Positions 16,463-24,642 of a stretch of 64,000 nucleotides of DNA are shown here, in pieces. How positions within the stretch are numbered: the first letter of the stretch is position 1; every line of letters starts with the position of its first letter. The DNA is from CAG-964 sp902789345 (GTDB lineage: Bacteria; Bacillota; Clostridia; Oscillospirales; Acutalibacteraceae), in the NCBI GenBank assembly GCA_052117325.1, contig JBQKJJ010000003.1; one strand, 5' to 3'. The notes beneath the pieces are model-generated. The model saw only the letters and a list, made by a program, of their open reading frames with translations. It did no database searches and was not told where the DNA came from. Made by a program: the position numbers and the translations under genes.

Positions 16463-17095
16463 TCAGTCAATATTTATGGCTATGCCGCTTATTCTTGCCT
16501 CTATTGCCAAAACGGTGCGGTTTTCACAGCCTGTTTTTTCAAGCATATTATGAATGTGGCTTTTTACCGTACTTTCAGAAATATTTAGCTTTCGTGCTAT
16601 TTCGGCGTTTGGCATTCCTGCTGTCATTAAGCGCAGTACCTTAAGCTCTCCTTCTGTAAGCTCCTCACTTCCTGCCAGCTTTATTTTTACCCTGGGCGTA
16701 CTGTCGGGATATACCGACTCCCCGGCTATAGTTCTGTTTATTACATCCATTATAGTTTCCTTTGACGCCTCTTTAAACCAAAAGCTTTCAATTCCTATTT
16801 CACGGGCTCTCTTTACCCAGGAGCTTTCTGCCATAGAGGTAACGGCAACAATTTTTATGTCTGGCCGTATTTTCTTTATTCTTGCGGCGGCATCCAAACC
16901 GTTTGAACCGTCATTCATAAGAATATCCATTATAATAAGGTCAATAGCGGTGTTGGATTTTAAAAAGGTATCGGCAAACATTGCCGACTCCTCTACACGC
17001 ACCAAACTGCAATTATCACTGCTTTTTATGTACATTTCAAACAATTCCCTTGCAACACGGGAATCGTCAACTATCATAACCTTAGTTTTCTCCAT
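16463..17095 (-). CDS. LuxR/NarL-family response regulator
   Basis: This 210-residue regulator has a receiver domain and a DNA-binding domain. The receiver has the acidic pair D10/D11, phosphoacceptor D57 in LIIMDILMND and the conserved Lys in FWFKEAS. The C-terminal LuxR-type helix-turn-helix (LTEGELKVLRLMTAGMPNAEIARKLNISESTVKSHIHNMLEK) is intact. Its start overlaps the end of the histidine kinase gene by 14 bp, indicating translational coupling and a cognate pair. The target is unknown; the two four-TM genes directly downstream are the nearest candidates (inference). Confidence 0.95.
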   Translation of the reverse strand: MEKTKVMIVDDSRVARELFEMYIKSSDNCSLVRVEESAMFADTFLKSNTAIDLIIMDILMNDGSNGLDAAARIKKIRPDIKIVAVTSMAESSWVKRAREIGIESFWFKEASKETIMDVINRTIAGESVYPDSTPRVKIKLAGSEELTEGELKVLRLMTAGMPNAEIARKLNISESTVKSHIHNMLEKTGCENRTVLAIEARISGIAINID

Positions 17096-18389
17096 ACTTT
17101 TCTGCCTCTCCCCTTGGCAACATTATTTTCATAACAAAGCTTGGGCTGCTTTCTATGGTCATTTTGCCCCCAGACCTTTCTACTATAGTTCGCAGACTTT
17201 TCAGTCCGCCTGCCTCTTTTATTTTTTCCTTTGGCGGCATTCCGTTGTTGGTTATTTTAGCCAAAACAAAACTGCTTGTTTGGGCTGTTTCAATATCAAT
17301 TCTATTGCCACCGGCGTGCTTAACAACATTTGTAAGGCACTCGCTAAGTGCCGCAATAAGCACAAATTTATTGTTTTCTTCTTTAGGAATAACACCGTGA
17401 TGAACAACCTTTACGCCTATATTCTCTGCCGAACGAATAAATAAATTCCAGTTGCTGCCCGGCCCTATGGGAGCTGTTTCGTTTTTCATTACCTCTGTGT
17501 TAAACCGCCAAAGCATAAGCAATTCTTCACGGTTACGCTGTTCATAAGGCTGAACAAGATACTTTCTAAGCATTAGCAGCGCTCTGCCCAAGTCGTCATG
17601 CACCCTTATGGTAGCATTTAGTATTTCTTTTTCACGGGCTGTATCTGCTACCTCTTTATTATAACTGCGAAGCCTTTCGCCAATTTCGTTCATACTTCTG
17701 TTGCGTTCCTTAAGCCGCCTGTTCAGTTGGTACTGCTTAGTTACATTATAAGCCACCAATTCGTTCACTGTGGTTTTTTTCACAAGCAGTGAGCTTTCTC
17801 GAAAATCCCATACCTGTCCGTCTGCTGTTTTTACCGTAATAACCGGCCGCCGGGTATTCACAAGCACTGCATTACTGCAAAAATTTCCGTCCTTTAGCCT
17901 TTGTACAAAGCTGTTTACATTCATAATTCCGCTGTTAAACAGCTCCTCGCAAATACTGCTCATTTGCACATTAACAAGCAGTGGCGTACCGTTTTCTCTG
18001 TAAAAGCACACACCGTCCGGCAAGGCGTCCAAACTCTCCTTTATGGACTCCTTTGTAATCATATCTTTTCTGCCGATTCTTAAAAAAATATAAAAAATCA
18101 CAACAAGCACCGTAAGCATAAACAAAACCAGTACAAGCTCCGCAACAGACAGTCTTACAATACACCCTGCCATTTTTGACAGAGTAACCGTGTCTATCAG
18201 CGTGTCCCCTATACCCATAAGCACAAAGACGCACCCTAGGGTAAGGCAAACCGAAAACACTCTGCTTTGCCAACGAAAATGCAGTGCAAATGTATTAACA
18301 AGCAAATAAAGAGCTGCCGTAGTAAGCAGCAAGGCATAACTTCCCAAAAATGCGTGTATATTGGCAGAAAGCTCTCCGTAAGGCATCAT
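17082..18389 (-). CDS. Membrane sensor histidine kinase
   Basis: The 435-residue protein has three or four N-terminal transmembrane helices (residues about 15-105), a PAS-like region (115-225) and a coiled coil. The dimerisation segment has RVHDDLGRALLML, with H264 the predicted phosphoacceptor in the HisKA_3 manner. A HATPase domain follows, with the N-box ALSECLTNVVKHAGG (N354) and GGLKSLRTIVERSGG. This type normally pairs with NarL/LuxR regulators, as it does here. It overlaps the upstream sensor gene by four bases (ATGA) and the regulator gene by 14 bases, so three proteins are made in a coupled way. Confidence 0.92.
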   Translation of the reverse strand: MMPYGELSANIHAFLGSYALLLTTAALYLLVNTFALHFRWQSRVFSVCLTLGCVFVLMGIGDTLIDTVTLSKMAGCIVRLSVAELVLVLFMLTVLVVIFYIFLRIGRKDMITKESIKESLDALPDGVCFYRENGTPLLVNVQMSSICEELFNSGIMNVNSFVQRLKDGNFCSNAVLVNTRRPVITVKTADGQVWDFRESSLLVKKTTVNELVAYNVTKQYQLNRRLKERNRSMNEIGERLRSYNKEVADTAREKEILNATIRVHDDLGRALLMLRKYLVQPYEQRNREELLMLWRFNTEVMKNETAPIGPGSNWNLFIRSAENIGVKVVHHGVIPKEENNKFVLIAALSECLTNVVKHAGGNRIDIETAQTSSFVLAKITNNGMPPKEKIKEAGGLKSLRTIVERSGGKMTIESSPSFVMKIMLPRGEAEKYGEN

Positions 18390-20089
18390 AGTTTAACCCC
18401 CTTTTGAGGCAAGGTAAGGCATATATACTCAATGCCGTCTTCTTCCAGCACATTAAGTTTACCCTCAAGCATTTTTATTGTATCCTCTTTATAATTTTCA
18501 CACAGCAATTTGCTTGGACTGCTTAGCTCTATACGGAGTGTAATATTTTCATTTATATTCAGGTTTACCAACACTGCGCTTACATCGGGCATTGCCAGCT
18601 CCAAAGCCTCCTCAAAAAGCTCGTACAAAAGCATTGCGCTTTTCTCTTGCAGTACGCACTCTCCCTTGTATTCACCGTGAGCGTAAATTCCACACATTCT
18701 TACATATTCCAAAGATTCGGAAAAAGCCAAAGAAAGCTCGTCGCTGTAGATTTTCTTATTTTTATGCAGGAACAGAAGAATGTTTGAGTACCTTTTAATA
18801 TATGCATTCAGCACAGCCGCTCTTTTCATAGTAACCTCAAACTCCTGTTCGTCTTCGGGAGGGGCGTTAAGAAGCCGGCTTAGCTTATCAAGCTGAGGCT
18901 TTACCTTTGACGCAATGTCACTGTACAGCCTGTTTTTTTCCTCCAGCATTAAACGCTTTTCTTTAAGTCTGTTTTCGTTTTCTAAAATTGAATTTTCCTT
19001 TTCAAGTATATTTCCCAACATTTCCAGCTGTTCATTAAGCCTGTTAATTTCCGAAATATCCTTTGTCCAGTAGCTGTATCCGCCTTTAATTTTGTGGCTT
19101 TTAAGCAAGGTGTTTCCGTCATTTAACAGTACCTCCTCCTGCTCTGCTTTCAAGACATCGCCATACGCAGGCACAATACACCTGTGTGACCTATAACGAA
19201 TACGCCCTCTTTTATCCATTATTCCACAGCCTATATTGGAATTTTCCCATAGCATATCGTAGCCGTCGTTAGACGGGAAAAGTCCTGTTAAAATCAGGCA
19301 CTCCATAAACGCCGGGAAAACAAAGGATATTACCTCGGCAGACCTAAACAGATTTATAACCGGAGTGTCAGGCGCCAAAATATATGCAACAGTATATGCG
19401 ACCTCCAAGGCAAGGGGCGCAACAGGCAGCCATATTCTTTTACGATTTTCAGAAACTGTACATCTGGAAAATACAATAACAAGCATTGTTGCAAACATTA
19501 CAAGCAACCACAAAACCGATATATAATAAACAGGCCCGTAGGTATACTTACTGTCGTGCCAGTGCTCAATTCCCCCTGTAAAGTTAAAGGCAAGTCCGTG
19601 CAGGTCATTGGTAAGCATCCCCAGCACTATTAATGCCGCCGGTATGTACAAAAGCTTCCACTTTGGGTTTATAGGCTGCCCCTGTGGCTTGCCTATATGC
19701 AGTACGGCAAACAGCATCCACAGTACAGAAACAGTTTGGGGCAAATAGTACAAGTACCAAATATACCTTGCCACAATATGGTCATCGGGTAAAAACACGA
19801 ATTTTACAGTTCTTAGCACCATCATAAAAAGTATCATAAGCTCCATTGCAATTATATACTTTCGTTCTTCGCTTTGTATAAGCCTTTTATTTATCTGACT
19901 TATCCATATAAATGCCGACACTGCAAAAAGAAAAAATATTATTAAATTACCTGAAATCTGCGGAAAATTATGGCGAACCAGGCGGATAACCCCCGTCATG
20001 GCTACAAGCGCAACACATACAATATTTAAAACTATAGTTTCACGACTACTATGCACAAAATCCCACGCCTTACTGCAAAATATATACAA
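18386..20089 (-). CDS. Seven-TM sensor resembling a histidine kinase without phosphoacceptor His
   Basis: The 567-residue protein has about seven N-terminal transmembrane helices (residues 18-270), like the 7TM N-terminal domain of some histidine kinases. A PAS-like region (285-345) and a long coiled coil (345-390) follow. The segment matching the H-box of its neighbour reads YSDIASKVKPQL, with Ser390 in place of His. The ATPase region (YELFEEALELAMPD) lacks the N-box Asn and the KH pair. It is probably a non-catalytic co-sensor that controls the kinase by heterodimer or direct contact (inference). It is first in the coupled three-gene operon. Confidence 0.8.
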   Translation of the reverse strand: MYIFCSKAWDFVHSSRETIVLNIVCVALVAMTGVIRLVRHNFPQISGNLIIFFLFAVSAFIWISQINKRLIQSEERKYIIAMELMILFMMVLRTVKFVFLPDDHIVARYIWYLYYLPQTVSVLWMLFAVLHIGKPQGQPINPKWKLLYIPAALIVLGMLTNDLHGLAFNFTGGIEHWHDSKYTYGPVYYISVLWLLVMFATMLVIVFSRCTVSENRKRIWLPVAPLALEVAYTVAYILAPDTPVINLFRSAEVISFVFPAFMECLILTGLFPSNDGYDMLWENSNIGCGIMDKRGRIRYRSHRCIVPAYGDVLKAEQEEVLLNDGNTLLKSHKIKGGYSYWTKDISEINRLNEQLEMLGNILEKENSILENENRLKEKRLMLEEKNRLYSDIASKVKPQLDKLSRLLNAPPEDEQEFEVTMKRAAVLNAYIKRYSNILLFLHKNKKIYSDELSLAFSESLEYVRMCGIYAHGEYKGECVLQEKSAMLLYELFEEALELAMPDVSAVLVNLNINENITLRIELSSPSKLLCENYKEDTIKMLEGKLNVLEEDGIEYICLTLPQKGVKL

Positions 20090-20227
20090 AAGTTTGTATT
20101 AAAAACAGTATAGCTTATTCAACTTGTCTTTTCAAGGGCATTTTTCCCATTACTGCGGCAAATTGTGTACATTGAAAGCTAAAGGTAAGCGGATTTATAA
20201 TTTACTGCCTTTTTTCCATACGGCAAG

Positions 20228-20256
20228 TTGAATACATTCTGAATTTATGGTAAAAT
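20228..20256 (+). promoter_or_regulatory. Promoter of the aminotransferase-trpS operon
   Basis: TTGAAT, 17 bp, TAAAAT lies about 35 bp before the start codon, a plausible sigma-A promoter with a very short leader. Confidence 0.65.
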
Positions 20257-20290
20257 AAATGAATAATATAGAAACTTGGAGTTGAGTTTA

Positions 20291-21481
20291 ATGGAATATT
20301 CCTTTAGTGACAGAGTTAATTCTCTTAAACCGTCTGCAATAAGAGAAATTTTTAAATATGCGGCAGACCCGGAGGTAGTTTCGCTGTCAGCAGGCAACCC
20401 TGCCCCTGACGCTTTTCCTGCCAAAGAAATTGCGGAAATTTCGGCTGACCTTCTAAACCGTCATCCTGTAGACGCCCTGCAATACGGACTTACAGAGGGC
20501 TACACACCACTTAGAGATTACCTAAAAAAATATATGAAGGATAAGTACGGCATCGGTTCGGAAAACGACCAGCTTATTATAACCTCCGGCGCACAGCAGG
20601 TTATGGACTTAGCCGCTAAGTCACTGTGCAACGAGGGCGATGTGGTTATATGTGAAGCGCCAAGCTTTATAGGCTCTCTTAATTCCTTCCGTTCATATAA
20701 CGCAAAACTTGTAGGCGTACCTGTAGAATCTGACGGTATTAACACTGAAATTCTTGAAGAAAAGCTAAAAACCGAAAAGAATGTACGCTTTATATATGTT
20801 ATTCCTAACTTCCAAAACCCGTCAGGCATAACAATGAGCCTTGAAAAAAGGAAAAAGGTATATGCCCTTGCAAAAAAATACGGCGTAATGATATTAGAGG
20901 ACAACCCTTACGGCGAGCTGCGCTACTTTGGAGAGAATGTACCGGCTATAAAATCACTTGACACCGACGGTATAGTTATGTACGCCGGCTCATTTTCAAA
21001 GGTAATATCACCGGGTATGCGTGTGGGCTGGTGCGTTGCACCAAACCCTGTTATTCAAAAAATGGTTGTTTGCAAGCAGGGACAGGATGTTCACACAAAT
21101 ATGTGGTCACAAATAGTTATTCACGAATATGTAACTAAGTATGACTTTGAAGCACATTTGAACTACCTAAGAGAGCTTTACAGAAAGAAAGCCCAGTTTA
21201 TGATGGACTTGTTGGACGAACATTTAGCACCGTACATTACATACGACAAAATAGACGGCGGTTTGTTTATAATGTGCAAACTGCCTGACAATATAAATAT
21301 GCTTGACTTCTGCAAAGAGGCTGTAAAAAGAAAGGTTTGCGTAGTGCCGGGCAACGCATTCTTAACAGACGAAAACGAAGAATGCCATACCTTTAGAGTG
21401 AATTTCTCAACACCGACAGACCAACAGCTTGAAAAGGGAGTAAAAATATTAGGCCAGCTTATAAAAGAGCTTTGCCAATAA
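20291..21481 (+). CDS. PLP-dependent aminotransferase, class I/II (2-aminoadipate/aromatic type)
   Basis: This 396-residue fold-type I aminotransferase transfers amino groups between amino acids and 2-oxo acids. The PLP-binding Lys is K237 in GSFSKVISPGMRVGW. Other cofactor residues are visible in SGAQQVMDL (99-107), NFQNPSG (173-179) and the D204/Y207 pair in LEDNPYG. The sequence resembles LysN/2-aminoadipate and MocR-like aminotransferases without the DNA-binding domain. The ATG nine bases after GGAG is chosen over an upstream TTG. trpS follows 13 bp later, so a role with aromatic amino acids is tempting but unproven. Confidence 0.92.
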   Translation: MEYSFSDRVNSLKPSAIREIFKYAADPEVVSLSAGNPAPDAFPAKEIAEISADLLNRHPVDALQYGLTEGYTPLRDYLKKYMKDKYGIGSENDQLIITSGAQQVMDLAAKSLCNEGDVVICEAPSFIGSLNSFRSYNAKLVGVPVESDGINTEILEEKLKTEKNVRFIYVIPNFQNPSGITMSLEKRKKVYALAKKYGVMILEDNPYGELRYFGENVPAIKSLDTDGIVMYAGSFSKVISPGMRVGWCVAPNPVIQKMVVCKQGQDVHTNMWSQIVIHEYVTKYDFEAHLNYLRELYRKKAQFMMDLLDEHLAPYITYDKIDGGLFIMCKLPDNINMLDFCKEAVKRKVCVVPGNAFLTDENEECHTFRVNFSTPTDQQLEKGVKILGQLIKELCQ

Positions 21482-21494
21482 GGAGGAAATGAAA

Positions 21495-22502
21495 ATGGAA
21501 CAAACACAGGAAAAGAAAAAGGTTATTTTTAGCGCCATTCAGCCTACAGGAACTATTACACTGGGCAACTACCTGGGCGCACTGAAAAACTGGATAAAGC
21601 TTCAGGACGATTTTAACTGCATATACGCTTTGGCAGACCTGCACGCAATTACAGTAAGGCAAGACCCGGCTAAGTTTAGGGCACACATTTACGAGGCATA
21701 TGCACTGTTGCTTGCCTGCGGTGTAGACCTTGAAAAAAGCCTGTTTTTCATTCAAAGCCATGTAAGCACCCACGCAGAGCTTGCTTGGGTACTAAACTGC
21801 TATACACAGTTTGGCGAGCTTTCCAGAATGACTCAGTTTAAAGACAAATCTGCAAAGCACGCCGACAACATCAATGCCGGACTGTTTGCCTACCCATCAC
21901 TAATGGCGGCTGATATTTTACTGTATCAGGCTGATTTGGTACCTGTAGGAGCTGACCAAAAACAGCACCTGGAGCTAACAAGAAATATAGCAGAAAGATT
22001 TAATGGCATTTACGGCAATGTGTTTAAAGTGCCTGACGGTTATATTCCGAAAGCCGGCGCAAGAATTATGTCACTGCAGGACTCAACAAGGAAAATGAGT
22101 AAATCAGACGAAAACGCAAACGCTTATGTTGCTGTACTTGACAAGCCTGAGGTTATTATGAAAAAGTTTAAGCGTGCCGTTACAGACAGCGAAGCTTGTG
22201 TACGCTACGGTGAGGGCAAGGACGGAATCAACAACCTAATGGGCATATACTCATCTGTTACAGGCAAAACCTATGACGAAATTGAAAAGGAATTTGACGG
22301 CAAGGGCTACGGTGATTTTAAAACTGCTGTAGGCGAAGCTGTTGTAGAGGAGCTGCGCCCTATTCAAGAGCGTTTTAACCAGTTTATAAAGGACAAGGCA
22401 TATTTAAAGGAATGTTACGACAAGTCTGCCGACATTGCACGCAAGATTTCACAGCGTACTCTGGACAAGGCAATGAAGAAAATAGGCTTTGTTTTAAAGT
22501 AA
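21495..22502 (+). CDS. trpS: Tryptophanyl-tRNA synthetase
   Basis: This 335-residue class Ic synthetase charges tRNA-Trp. The HIGH-equivalent TLGNYLGAL (22-30) and KMSKS (200-204, in RKMSKSDEN) are intact, as is the Trp-pocket region (YPSLMAADILLYQADLVPVGADQKQHLELTRNIAERFN). The second of two nearby ATGs is chosen because it sits eight bases after GGAGG. It is co-transcribed with the aminotransferase. No T-box leader is seen before it or before the operon, which is unusual for an aminoacyl-tRNA synthetase in Firmicutes. Confidence 0.98.
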   Translation: MEQTQEKKKVIFSAIQPTGTITLGNYLGALKNWIKLQDDFNCIYALADLHAITVRQDPAKFRAHIYEAYALLLACGVDLEKSLFFIQSHVSTHAELAWVLNCYTQFGELSRMTQFKDKSAKHADNINAGLFAYPSLMAADILLYQADLVPVGADQKQHLELTRNIAERFNGIYGNVFKVPDGYIPKAGARIMSLQDSTRKMSKSDENANAYVAVLDKPEVIMKKFKRAVTDSEACVRYGEGKDGINNLMGIYSSVTGKTYDEIEKEFDGKGYGDFKTAVGEAVVEELRPIQERFNQFIKDKAYLKECYDKSADIARKISQRTLDKAMKKIGFVLK

Positions 22503-22598
22503 TGCATTTTAAATAATTACTTAGGGTTACAGCAAACCCATAACCCTGCTACAGCACTGTAGCATAAAATAAAAATGTTTTAAAAAGGAACAAACACT

Positions 22599-22895
22599 AT
22601 GAATACCATATTGCTTTTAGTTACCTATAAGCTAAAGCAAAACACACGCAGTATATTTCTTGATGAAATACACAACAGCGGTATAATTGAAAACATTAAG
22701 CAAGAGGCCGGCTTTTTGCGTTATGACTATTACCCTGACCTGAAAGACGGTAACACTCTTTTACTTGTTGAAGAGTGGGCAACGGAGGAATGTCAGCAAA
22801 AACACCTGCAAGCTCCTCATATGAACAAGCTAAAGGAACTTAAAGAGCTGTATGTACTGGATACATCAGTAAAAAAATACTGCTCTAAAATTTAA
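22599..22895 (+). CDS. Antibiotic biosynthesis monooxygenase (ABM)-domain protein
   Basis: The 98-residue protein has the ferredoxin-like ABM fold seen in small quinol monooxygenases such as YgiN. Typical features are the N-terminal strand (ILLLVTYKLK), GFLRYDYYPD, LLLVEEWATEE and HMNKLKEL. It lies 96 bp after trpS and is followed by a terminator. Members of this family often handle quinones or have unknown substrates. AAGGA precedes the ATG. Confidence 0.8.
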   Translation: MNTILLLVTYKLKQNTRSIFLDEIHNSGIIENIKQEAGFLRYDYYPDLKDGNTLLLVEEWATEECQQKHLQAPHMNKLKELKELYVLDTSVKKYCSKI

Positions 22896-22905
22896 CTAAA
22901 AAATT

Positions 22906-22950
22906 AAAAACATCAGCTAAAGTCATTTAAAAACTTCGGCTGATGTTTTT
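22906..22950 (+). terminator. Terminator after the ABM gene
   Basis: A 12-bp stem (AAAAACATCAGC / GCTGATGTTTTT) ends in a run of T directly after the stop codon. Confidence 0.85.
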
Positions 22951-23059
22951 TTGTATAAGCTTTGTTTATTAATTCACGGCAAAATCGCCGCATATAAACA
23001 ACTTACTGAATTTTAATTTTTGGGGTTTCCCTGTTCACTTTAAAAAAGGCAAATGCACC

Positions 23060-23317
23060 TTATTTTTTAAAGCGGTCAAAAAAGCTTTTCTTTTCGTACG
23101 GTTCAGAAGCTATTGACTTTAGCTCGTAACCTGTATTGTGAATAACATTTTTAAGCTTAACCTCGTCCAAAGGCTCAGGGCTGATAATCTCGGTAATATT
23201 TTTACTGTGGGACGAATTTACGCTTTTTACTTTAAATTCCCTGCGAATAGCGTCGTTAATATGGCTCTCGCACATACCGCACTGCATACCGTCAATTTGT
23301 AAAACATACTTTGTCAT
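23060..23317 (-). CDS. Heavy-metal-associated (HMA) domain protein
   Basis: This 85-residue CopZ-like protein has the metal-binding motif GMQCGMCESH, where two Cys bind Cu(I) or a similar soft metal. The ferredoxin-like fold is followed by a basic tail (YEKKSFFDRFKK). The ATG nine bases after GGAG is chosen; a longer reading adds 13 residues without support. It stands alone; the only other HMA protein in the window is the Zn/Cd ATPase 20 kb away. Chaperone or storage role, metal not proven. Confidence 0.85.
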   Translation of the reverse strand: MTKYVLQIDGMQCGMCESHINDAIRREFKVKSVNSSHSKNITEIISPEPLDEVKLKNVIHNTGYELKSIASEPYEKKSFFDRFKK

Positions 23318-23396
23318 TTCAACTATCTCCTTACTAATAATATGTTCACTAAGCATATTCTAGTATATTGGTAGGAAAAAGTCAATTATCACTTGG

Positions 23397-24176
23397 TTAT
23401 TTTTTCTTGTTTTTATCCTTTTGTAAATGCTGCATTTTATACGAAGTTATAACAAATACGGTACACATAAAAATAACCATACAGCCTACCACTACCGCAG
23501 TTATAATAGAAAGCTCCATTACTGCCGTTATGACTGAAATTATAATAAACAGCGCCATAAATACCTGAGATGTAATTCTAAAGGACTTGTATGCTGACTT
23601 ATACAGCAGCTCCTTTTGTGCCTCGTCGGCTTGAACCTCCTGTGTTTTCATAGGATCAAAGTCAAACACACTCATATTCAGGTTTGGTGTAAGCTGATTT
23701 TGTATTTTCATTAACCTCTGCATTATAACACAGCCAACTATTAAAGCTAACACCGTTACAATCAATACCACAAAATAATAAATAATCGGATCAACTTTTT
23801 CAACATTTACAATATTAATAGTTGTAGCTACCATATTTAATACGCACGAAAAAACAAATGCAATCTGTTCTACCGTAATTGACAAATCAACTGTTTTCTC
23901 GGCAGTGTCAAAATAGGCATCGTCATTCTTCAGCATATTTACAGCCTTTTTAGCTTTAAAATAAGAGTAAAAGGTAACAATTAATGCAGCTATGTTTAAC
24001 GCTATAAATATTGCAAAAAGCACCAAATAATTTACGCTTGTGCTGCCGTCAAATCCCGTTAGCACTGTTTTAATATTGTCGCCGAGAAATCCGGCAAAAA
24101 AACCTAAAACGGCCGACACAATTACAACTGTACCAAATATAATAAAGAATTTTTTCTTTTGCTTATTAGCATTCAT
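23397..24176 (-). CDS. DUF3169-like multi-pass membrane protein
   Basis: This 259-residue protein has six hydrophobic helices (near residues 9-30, 45-70, 105-128, 130-150, 200-222, 225-248) and a charged loop (FDFDPMKTQEVQADEAQKELLYKSAYKSFR). It matches the DUF3169 pattern, a family usually next to a small XRE regulator, as here. The start codon overlaps the regulator stop by one base (TAATG). Function unknown; these pairs are thought to sense membrane or peptide stress (inference). Confidence 0.78.
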   Translation of the reverse strand: MNANKQKKKFFIIFGTVVIVSAVLGFFAGFLGDNIKTVLTGFDGSTSVNYLVLFAIFIALNIAALIVTFYSYFKAKKAVNMLKNDDAYFDTAEKTVDLSITVEQIAFVFSCVLNMVATTINIVNVEKVDPIIYYFVVLIVTVLALIVGCVIMQRLMKIQNQLTPNLNMSVFDFDPMKTQEVQADEAQKELLYKSAYKSFRITSQVFMALFIIISVITAVMELSIITAVVVGCMVIFMCTVFVITSYKMQHLQKDKNKKK

Positions 24177-24382
24177 TATTCTTCCTCCTTAAAATCGAAA
24201 ATATCCTCAACCGATACATTAAAATACCTTGCTATTTTTATAGCAAGTACCACGCTTGGGGAATAATCTCCCCTTTCAATTTGACTTATAGTTTGTCGTG
24301 ACACACCAACCAGGCGCCCCATTTCACTTTGGTTTATACCATTCTTTGCACGGTATTCCTTTAGTCTGTTATACAGCGGCAC
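24176..24382 (-). CDS. XRE-family transcriptional regulator
   Basis: This 68-residue protein is a single Cro/C1-type helix-turn-helix (LKEYRAKNGINQSEMGRLVGVSRQTISQIERGDYSPSVVLAIKIARYFNVSVEDIF). Such short proteins act as dimeric repressors. The start is a GTG preceded by GGTGG. The promoter upstream is embedded in palindromes of TTGACAAG, so it very likely represses itself and the coupled membrane protein. Confidence 0.93.
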   Translation of the reverse strand: MPLYNRLKEYRAKNGINQSEMGRLVGVSRQTISQIERGDYSPSVVLAIKIARYFNVSVEDIFDFKEEE

Positions 24383-24427
24383 CGTTCACCACCCTTTCTG
24401 TTTTGCAGTTTTATAATTGATTTCTAT

Positions 24428-24499
24428 TTGACAAGGAAAGTTTGCTTTTTGACAAGTTTCCTTGTCAATATATTAGCATATGACAAGTATAGTTGTCAA
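24428..24499 (-). promoter_or_regulatory. XRE operon promoter with nested palindromic operators
   Basis: On the minus strand TTGACA (24494-24499), 18 bp, TAATAT (24470-24475) forms a promoter. A perfect palindrome, TTGACAAG-TTTC-CTTGTCAA, covers 24449-24468 just downstream. A second, TGACAA-GTATAG-TTGTCA, covers 24481-24498 and includes the -35 box. A half site lies at 24428-24436. The layout suggests autorepression. Confidence 0.8.
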
Positions 24500-24578
24500 C
24501 ATAAAATGAAAAATTTTCCAAAATTTTTTGTCTGCTAAAATCGGCAGGCAAAATTAATACTCTGCCCCAAAAACAGAA

Positions 24579-24619
24579 AAAGCACACTCGGCAGTAACTT
24601 TAACTGCTGAGTATGCTTT
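24579..24619 (-). terminator. Terminator after rny
   Basis: A 17-bp imperfect stem (AAAGCATACTCAGCAGT on the minus strand) precedes TTTTTCTG, 24 bp past the rny stop. Confidence 0.85.
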
Positions 24620-24642
24620 GTTTTTAAATGTAATATCTGTAA

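Noticed and set aside
23368..23568. Plus-strand ORF of 66 codons overlapping the DUF3169-like gene
   Set aside because: Antisense to the C-terminal part of the membrane protein; its Thr/Ile-rich sequence mirrors hydrophobic helices.
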